NCBI GenBank assembly: GCA_047629355.1 | Contig: JBLHWU010000071.1 | Coordinates: 1-26,914, forward strand | Length of the DNA stretch: 26,914 nucleotides | Direction of reading: 5' to 3' | Source: CAYUNA01 sp047629355 | GTDB taxonomy: Bacteria; Bacteroidota; Bacteroidia; Chitinophagales; Saprospiraceae | In this document: piece after piece, positions 22,674-26,914 of the stretch | Numbering within the stretch: position 1 is the stretch's first letter | Layout: the number at the start of each line of letters is the position of its first letter | The notes under the pieces: generated by a model | Seen by the model: only the letters and a program-made list of their open reading frames with translations | What the model was told of the DNA's origin: nothing | Databases searched by the model: none | Position numbers and translations under genes: made by a program

Positions 22674-22740
22674 TTGTTGCCAACAATAAACTCAATTGCC
22701 TGTTCTAATAACAGATAATTAACCGACCTGCTGGCAACAA
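22674..22740. promoter_or_regulatory. Stem-loop in the leader of the CBS-domain gene
   Basis: TTGTTGCCA (22674-22682) pairs with TGGCAACAA (22732-22740), with an inner CTGTT/AACAG stem at 22700-22714. A second small stem CATTTTGC/GCAAAATG (22772-22779, 22803-22810) lies closer to the start codon at 22830. This 253-bp spacer holds no supported gene. A leader regulatory element or a small repeat are both possible. Confidence 0.45.
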
Positions 22741-22829
22741 AAGGGACTAAAAACTGTTTTTCTATAAAGCCATTTTGCAATTTATGAGGTATTTTCAAAA
22801 TAGCAAAATGACGCAAAAACGCAAACGCT

Positions 22830-23489
22830 ATGGTTGCTGAAAATTTAATTTCGAGCGCAATTTTACCGCTCAGAACGTCAGATACTGGAGAGGAAGCCAT
22901 ACAAGTTATGGAAGATTTTTACGTCCGTCACTTACCAATTGTCAATGATAAGCAATTGTTAGGCGTCGTTTCGGAAGATGATATTCTGCTCCACGATGTC
23001 CACGAAGCGGTTGGCTCGTATGCCCTTTCACTACTCAAACCTTATGTCAAAGCACAAGACCATATTTATGAGATTATGCGGCTGTTGTCAGAAAATTCGC
23101 TGACCATCATCCCCGTTGTGGACTACGATAATAATTATATAGGCATGATTGCGATGGAAGATGTCCTGAATTATTTTGCTAAAACGGGTACGTTTTCAGA
23201 GCAGGGCAGCATCGTAGTTTTGGAAATGCACCGACGGGATTATTCCTTGGCAGAGATTTCCAGAATCGTGGAATCAGAAAGTGCTGCGGTACTAAGTTCC
23301 TTTATTACTTCGGATTTGGAAACACCTCGAATTGATGTTACGGTGAAAATCAATCGTCCAAATATTCAGAATATCCTCGCGTCGTTTGAGCGTTTTGAAT
23401 ATAATATTAAGGCGTCGTTTAATGAGAGTGATTATTTGGATAGCTTGCAGGAACGGTATGATTCGTTGATGAGTTATTTGAATGTTTAA
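22830..23489 (+). CDS. CBS-domain protein, AcuB-like
   Basis: The 219-residue cytosolic protein has two CBS motifs, the first at about 8-65 (MVAENLISSAILPLRTSDTG at the start, VRHLPIVNDKQLLGVVSEDD) and the second at about 75-135 (DHIYEIMRLLSENSLTIIPV, YDNNYIGMIAMEDVLNYF). An ACT-like C-terminal region follows (about 140-215, GSIVVLEMHRRDYSLAEISR, IDVTVKINRPN). CBS pairs bind adenosine nucleotides and act as energy or ligand sensors. The start at 22830 gives the expected MVAENLISSAI. In other Bacteroidota I associate this protein with NAD kinase and pdxJ neighbours, which are absent here. It is convergent with the barrel-protein gene across a perfect palindrome. Confidence 0.9.
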   Translation: MVAENLISSAILPLRTSDTGEEAIQVMEDFYVRHLPIVNDKQLLGVVSEDDILLHDVHEAVGSYALSLLKPYVKAQDHIYEIMRLLSENSLTIIPVVDYDNNYIGMIAMEDVLNYFAKTGTFSEQGSIVVLEMHRRDYSLAEISRIVESESAAVLSSFITSDLETPRIDVTVKINRPNIQNILASFERFEYNIKASFNESDYLDSLQERYDSLMSYLNV

Positions 23490-23497
23490 AAATTATA

Positions 23498-23553
23498 TTT
23501 TGGAAATAAAAAGCCTGAATTTCGCGCGAAATTCAGGCTTTTTATTTCCAAAA
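23498..23553. terminator. 56-bp perfect palindrome acting as a bidirectional terminator
   Basis: Bases 23498-23525 are exactly the reverse complement of 23526-23553, with no unpaired loop (centre CGCGCG). TTTTTA flanks the GC-rich AAGCCTGAATTTCGC core on both sides, so a shorter hairpin with a T tract forms in either direction. It starts 9 bp past the CBS-gene stop and ends 8 bp before the convergent gene's stop. Confidence 0.9.
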
Positions 23554-23560
23554 CTATCAA

Positions 23561-25024
23561 TTAAAAAATCTGCACTCGCACCCCAACATTCATCCCCACA
23601 GACCAATAATTCTGCTTCAACGGATAATTAGCATTCGTAAAAGAATCCATATAATATCTAAAATGCGGCTCAGCCATTACATGCAGTCGATTCCCAACTT
23701 TATAATTCAAACCAACGCTACCGAATAAACTCATGCCCACTGAACTATTGAACGCTTCGTAATGTGGTTCTTCCGTGGAAGTGAAATTAACTGGTGTTAA
23801 ATTAGGACTTAAAAACTCTCCCTTTTGTTCAAACAACACATTAAAATATGCACCACCATTCAACGATAACGTCCAATCTCTATCACGCACTTCGTAGCCC
23901 AAAATAACCGGAATATCCACCATTTTAAGCCGATTATAAGTCGTCTTGATGCGCTGCCCAACGATAGTGTCTATCTGTGTACCAATAATATTACCGTTCA
24001 CATCCTTAATTTCATAAATATCAATATCCGTCGTCGTTCCATCAAAAAGGTCTAATTTTTCATTAATTTGAGAATACGCAACCCCCGACCGCAACGCGAT
24101 GCCATTTGCCAAAACCAACGATGCCCGAACCGTTGAACTAAAACCCAATCGACTCGTCTCCGTGCTATCCCGAATGGCTGCATAGCCTGCCAAATCATCA
24201 TTTTTATCCACTAAAGTCCGATTGGCATAAGCTAGACCAGCAAGCACGTCTATATAAAAACGTGGCGGCCCTTTCTTCCCGCTATCGTATGAATTGAAAG
24301 CGTAGCAAGGATCTGATTTTCCGAAAATCAACACTGATAACTTGAGAGATTCGAGCGCATTTAAATTATTGTTTCCACCCCGTTTTTTAGTTAAATCAGA
24401 AGGCGTAGATTTAGAAATTCCAGTTAAATCTGTTGTATTAGTGAATGCTTGTTCTAATCCATTCCTTGCACCAATTTTTGAATTAAATTCATTTTCAAAA
24501 CCAACTCTATTCGCTGCATTTTGATTAATAATATTAGCGGACTTTACAAAGGGCATTTGTTTAGAAACAGCATTAGAAATAAGTTTAGAAATAGAATTTT
24601 TCGATGTTTTTTCAATTAGATTTTCAACAGCTAAGTGCTCAGCATTTAAGGAATTATTATTCGTTGTATTTTCAACCGTTTCCGTTTTTACATTTTCGGT
24701 AGCTGCCTTCGTTTCATTTTCGTTTTCATCAAAAACGATTGCACCTTCTTTCTGCGTCATATCCCGTACATGCTCCCCCGCCAACTGCTCCTTATCCGTT
24801 CCCTCTAGTCCACCATGCTGCGCCGTAAGCCATGCGCCGTAAGCCGTAAAAGCAAACAAAATTACCAATGCCAGCCATTTCTCATGCCGTTGAAACAGCA
24901 AAAGTCCTCGCGTTTTAGGCGAGCGTTGATTATCTATCGCATTCCAGAGCCCAGCTGGGACTTCAGAAGCATAGCCTCCAAGCTTTTCTTTAAAAATCTG
25001 ATCCGTCGTGTTCGGTGTCTTCAT
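23561..25024 (-). CDS. Envelope-spanning protein: sigma-associated N-terminal motif, one TM helix, outer-membrane barrel
   Basis: From ATG 25024 the protein has 487 residues. An in-frame ATG at 25057 would add MNVLHCLKIVQ and is only 1 bp past the sigma stop. MKTPNTTDQIFKEKLGGYAS followed by EVPAGLWNAI fits the usual start of this Bacteroidota family, so I prefer it. A single membrane helix lies at about 48-67 (WLALVILFAFTAYGAWLTA). A polar, Asn/Thr/Lys-rich periplasmic linker of about 180 residues follows, then a C-terminal beta barrel (about 270-487, VLAGLAYANRTL, FSSTVRASLVLANG, ending VGMNVGVRVQIF). The N-terminus faces the cytoplasm, where it may bind the upstream ECF factor. This architecture could pass an outer-membrane signal inward, which is inference. 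Confidence 0.85.
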   Translation of the reverse strand: MKTPNTTDQIFKEKLGGYASEVPAGLWNAIDNQRSPKTRGLLLFQRHEKWLALVILFAFTAYGAWLTAQHGGLEGTDKEQLAGEHVRDMTQKEGAIVFDENENETKAATENVKTETVENTTNNNSLNAEHLAVENLIEKTSKNSISKLISNAVSKQMPFVKSANIINQNAANRVGFENEFNSKIGARNGLEQAFTNTTDLTGISKSTPSDLTKKRGGNNNLNALESLKLSVLIFGKSDPCYAFNSYDSGKKGPPRFYIDVLAGLAYANRTLVDKNDDLAGYAAIRDSTETSRLGFSSTVRASLVLANGIALRSGVAYSQINEKLDLFDGTTTDIDIYEIKDVNGNIIGTQIDTIVGQRIKTTYNRLKMVDIPVILGYEVRDRDWTLSLNGGAYFNVLFEQKGEFLSPNLTPVNFTSTEEPHYEAFNSSVGMSLFGSVGLNYKVGNRLHVMAEPHFRYYMDSFTNANYPLKQNYWSVGMNVGVRVQIF

Positions 25025-25058
25025 CTGAACGATTTTTAAGCAATGTAGAACGTTCATT

Positions 25059-25592
25059 TTAAGCTACTTTTTGCAGTTTAATCACCATGCCTTGCAACAT
25101 TTTTCGAGCTTTTACCAATTGCGACCGAGAAGTACTTTCGCCAATGCCCATCAATTCGGCAACTTCGGCGTGACTATATCCTTCTATCGCGTAAAGGTTG
25201 AAAACTACCCGATAACCTTCGGGCAAACTCGCAACCAATTTCAATAATTCCTCTTCGTGCAAATGCGAAAAAACTGTGGGGTCGGCAGCCCCTTCCTGAT
25301 AGCCTTCCAATCCGATTTGTTCTTTTTGATAGCTGCTTTTCTGGTAGTTTTTGAGAGCCACGTTGACCATCACCCGCCGAATCCAGCCTTCAAAAGAACC
25401 CGTTGATTTGAAAGTATGAACTTTATTAAATACCCGAATAAACCCTTCTTGCAACAAGTCTTGCGCCTCCGAATTGTGTCGAGCATATCGCCTGCAAACC
25501 GTCAACATCTTACCTGCATATAGCCGAAAAACCTCCTGCTGAACAGTTCGGTTTTCATTGATGCAGCCTTTGACTAATTGCGCTTCGGTCAC
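25059..25592 (-). CDS. ECF-type sigma factor, coupled to the barrel protein
   Basis: The 177-residue protein starts MTEAQLVKGCINENRTVQQE. It has sigma region 2 at about 20-85 (YAGKMLTVCRRYARHNSEAQ, DLLQEGFIRVFNKVHTF, GWIRRVMVNVALKNYQK) and region 4 at about 110-165 (VASLPEGYRVVFNLYAIEGY, AELMGIGESTSRSQLVKARK). MTEAQLVKGC starts are typical of the large Bacteroidota ECF group that precedes membrane partners. The barrel-protein gene follows immediately on the same strand, with the stop and the first candidate start 1 bp apart, so the pair is one operon. The sequence upstream folds into a leader hairpin. Target promoters are unknown. Confidence 0.95.
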   Translation of the reverse strand: MTEAQLVKGCINENRTVQQEVFRLYAGKMLTVCRRYARHNSEAQDLLQEGFIRVFNKVHTFKSTGSFEGWIRRVMVNVALKNYQKSSYQKEQIGLEGYQEGAADPTVFSHLHEEELLKLVASLPEGYRVVFNLYAIEGYSHAEVAELMGIGESTSRSQLVKARKMLQGMVIKLQKVA

Positions 25593-25610
25593 AGGTAAAT
25601 TTTTTGGTTG

Positions 25611-25680
25611 GAAATCAATTAAATGCCAGCACCTAAATGAGGAGCAGTTTAGCTCTTAAGTAACAATGAGTATTGATTTC
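25611..25680 (-). promoter_or_regulatory. Hairpin in the leader of the third ECF sigma gene
   Basis: GAAATCAAT (25611-25619) pairs with ATTGATTTC (25672-25680), with an inner GAGC/GCTC stem. The structure starts 19 bp upstream of the sigma start on the minus strand. The wider spacer 25593-25882 has no supported gene. Riboswitch identity cannot be assigned. Confidence 0.4.
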
Positions 25681-25882
25681 AATTTTTTGTCCAAAAATTT
25701 TGGTTTCGTCTTGGATTTACGCCCTCTTTAGGGGCTGAGGTAATTGATGTTTTGGTAGTTTATAAAAGGAAGATACGCCAAGTCTCGCTTTCGTTGCCTG
25801 ACTTGCAGCATTTTTCATTAATATCGGTATTTTTTCTTGAAAAATCAGCATATAAAGACGTTTTGCTTAATTTTTTACAAAA

Positions 25883-25920
25883 AAAAAGACCCAAATCAAC
25901 ATTGTGATTTGAGTCTTTTT
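25883..25920. terminator. Terminator after the DUF937 gene
   Basis: AAAAAGAC (25883-25890) and CAAATCA (25892-25898) pair with TGATTTG (25905-25911) and GTCTTTTT (25913-25920), with one C-A mismatch and a 6-nt loop. A/T runs lie on both sides. It is about 90 bp beyond the DUF937 stop at 26011 on the minus strand. Confidence 0.8.
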
Positions 25921-26010
25921 AGCGTTTTAGAATAAATTTTTATCCACAACCAGTCAACTTCTTCTACGCCTAACCCTACGCCGTGAGACATCCACCGTCT
26001 GCCGTGAAAC

Positions 26011-26643
26011 TTATTTTTTACCACCAAACAAGCCGCCCAAGATTTTCATCCCAAAACCAGCTGCTTCGTCCATAATGCTACCGTCACCATCTTTATCCAA
26101 GAATCGCGTCGCCAAATCCATCATCGGATTGTTATTTGCTTTTTGGGTTTGAACCGTACCGTTCAACAAAGAAGATAAACCATCAAGTCCCAAGTTATTT
26201 GCCTTTTTCTGCTTGCCCAACATGCCCATGACCATTGGTGCCAACATGCCCATCAAGTTACCAGATTGTCCTGAAGACAACCCGCTCAACTTACTCAACA
26301 TTTCCATTGCATTTCCTTCTTTTCCTCCCAAAATATGCTTCAACATACCCGCACCATTGGTTGCTCGACTTGTCGGCGCAGCATCCGTTTGCGACGCTCC
26401 AGCCATCATGCCCATCAAGTCATCCAAAACACTACCATCATGATCACGTTCAAGTGCACTTGCCAAGCCAGAAGCACCTTCTTTAGTAGATGAGTTCTTC
26501 GCCAATGCACCAATGATTGTAGAAAGCGCACCTTCCGCAGCAGTTGCCGTTTGTTTCTTATCCGCACCACCAAGTTGTTTGCTTAGTTGATCAATCATTC
26601 CTTCGGTCAACTGACCTTGTAGCATTTCAATTAAGTTTGCCAT
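26011..26643 (-). CDS. DUF937 family protein with Asp-rich calcium-loop-like motifs
   Basis: This 210-residue protein has no signal peptide and is rich in Gly, Met and Leu. MANLIEMLQGQLTEGMIDQL, then a Gly/Ala helix (about 35-60), matches the DUF937 start, and MGMLAPMVMGMLGKQKK (131-147) matches its conserved core. Two Asp-rich loops resemble EF-hand or dockerin-type calcium sites: ERDHDGSVLDD (65-75) and DKDGDGSIMDE (183-193). Both are followed by hydrophobic helices, but the twelfth position is not a clear Glu, so binding is uncertain. The protein ends GLFGGKK. No membrane helix is convincing. It is monocistronic, with a terminator downstream. The function is unknown. Confidence 0.87.
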   Translation of the reverse strand: MANLIEMLQGQLTEGMIDQLSKQLGGADKKQTATAAEGALSTIIGALAKNSSTKEGASGLASALERDHDGSVLDDLMGMMAGASQTDAAPTSRATNGAGMLKHILGGKEGNAMEMLSKLSGLSSGQSGNLMGMLAPMVMGMLGKQKKANNLGLDGLSSLLNGTVQTQKANNNPMMDLATRFLDKDGDGSIMDEAAGFGMKILGGLFGGKK

Positions 26644-26789
26644 TTAAATTCTAATTTTATTGTTTGAAAAATGAAACTTCAAAGTATGAAGTTATAGGCT
26701 CTAATGAAGTATCAATCTCTGGCTAAGTTTTCCATAGAGGTTTGAGCTATATCATAAAACCAATTTCATGACGTATAGATGAGTAATAA

Positions 26790-26829
26790 GTAAGTGCCCC
26801 TAAATAATCGACACTTTTCGACAGGACTA
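26790..26829. repeat. 40-bp dispersed repeat, copy 2: likely transposon end entering at the window edge
   Basis: This is the inverse of 16285-16324 at 34 of 40 positions, and its outer bases (AAGTGCC, AATAATCGA) resemble the ends of the MITE at 16496-16656. If it is a terminal repeat, the element body lies to the right and is cut off at 26914. The remaining 26644-26789 and 26830-26914 show no gene or RNA that I can support. Confidence 0.6.
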
Positions 26830-26914
26830 TTTTCCGTTTAAAAAACTTAAAAACGCCTTCAATAGAAGGACTATTAAAGGATTTTTTAAATTTCTTAAAC
26901 AAAAAATATCCTCT

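Noticed and set aside
22613..22900. A 95-codon minus-strand reading upstream of and into the CBS gene.
   Set aside because: It overlaps the well-supported CBS start, and the interior is explained by a hairpin. A gene remnant cannot be excluded but is not supported.
24815..24870. Short direct repeat GCGCCGTAAGCC inside the barrel-protein gene as a recombination site.
   Set aside because: It lies in coding sequence for the membrane helix region (AYGAWLTAQ) and is probably chance codon repetition.

Overview
The window is an AT-rich bacterial chromosome segment from a member of Bacteroidota, most likely a Saprospiria/Saprospiraceae-type organism. This rests on a SprB-repeat surface protein, a DUF3078 protein, three ECF sigma factors with Bacteroidota-style partners, outer-membrane barrels with an N-terminal sigma-associated motif, TAnnTTTG-type -7 promoter boxes and an absence of obvious Shine-Dalgarno sites. 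No rRNA, tRNA or CRISPR array was found.

Layout. 1-3.3 kb: a cut-off lipoprotein gene, a broken SprB-repeat protein with a foreign-looking C-terminus, and a helical hypothetical gene interrupted by two adjacent in-frame stops. 3.3-7.1 kb: a low-molecular-weight tyrosine phosphatase convergent with a DUF3078 protein, then a minus-strand block of ECF sigma factor, 93-residue protein and MscS-type channel. 7.6-8.9 kb: a second ECF sigma factor and a very small probable anti-sigma protein. 9-11.4 kb: an IS1-type MITE with an exact 8-bp target duplication, strong hairpins, a conserved lipoprotein and another palindromic element. 11.4-13 kb: prs (PRPP synthetase) and a gamma-carbonic anhydrase-like protein. 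13-14.5 kb: a decayed IS1-family element carrying a nested MITE, bordered by gene fragments. 14.5-16.3 kb: a divergent NRAMP-like transporter and a cytochrome c lipoprotein. 16.3-16.8 kb: a mosaic of nested inverted repeats. 16.8-19.7 kb: anmK, frr and a PIN/NYN-like protein, separated by palindromic repeats. 20.3-23.5 kb: a SpoIIE-type PP2C phosphatase, a TM2-TPR-SHOCT protein and a CBS-domain protein. 23.5-25.6 kb: a third ECF sigma factor immediately followed by an envelope-spanning barrel protein. 26-26.6 kb: a DUF937 protein, then a transposon-end-like repeat that runs toward the window edge.

How the genes relate. Most genes are single housekeeping or envelope functions: cell-wall recycling (anmK), nucleotide precursor supply (prs), translation (frr), metal transport and osmotic protection. 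The regulatory layer is three independent ECF sigma modules and one phosphatase. The most unusual aspect is the intergenic DNA. Between 9 and 20 kb nearly every spacer holds a different terminal-inverted-repeat element of about 100-260 bp. At least one family shares its ends with the resident IS1-family element, one occurs twice in the window, and several are nested.
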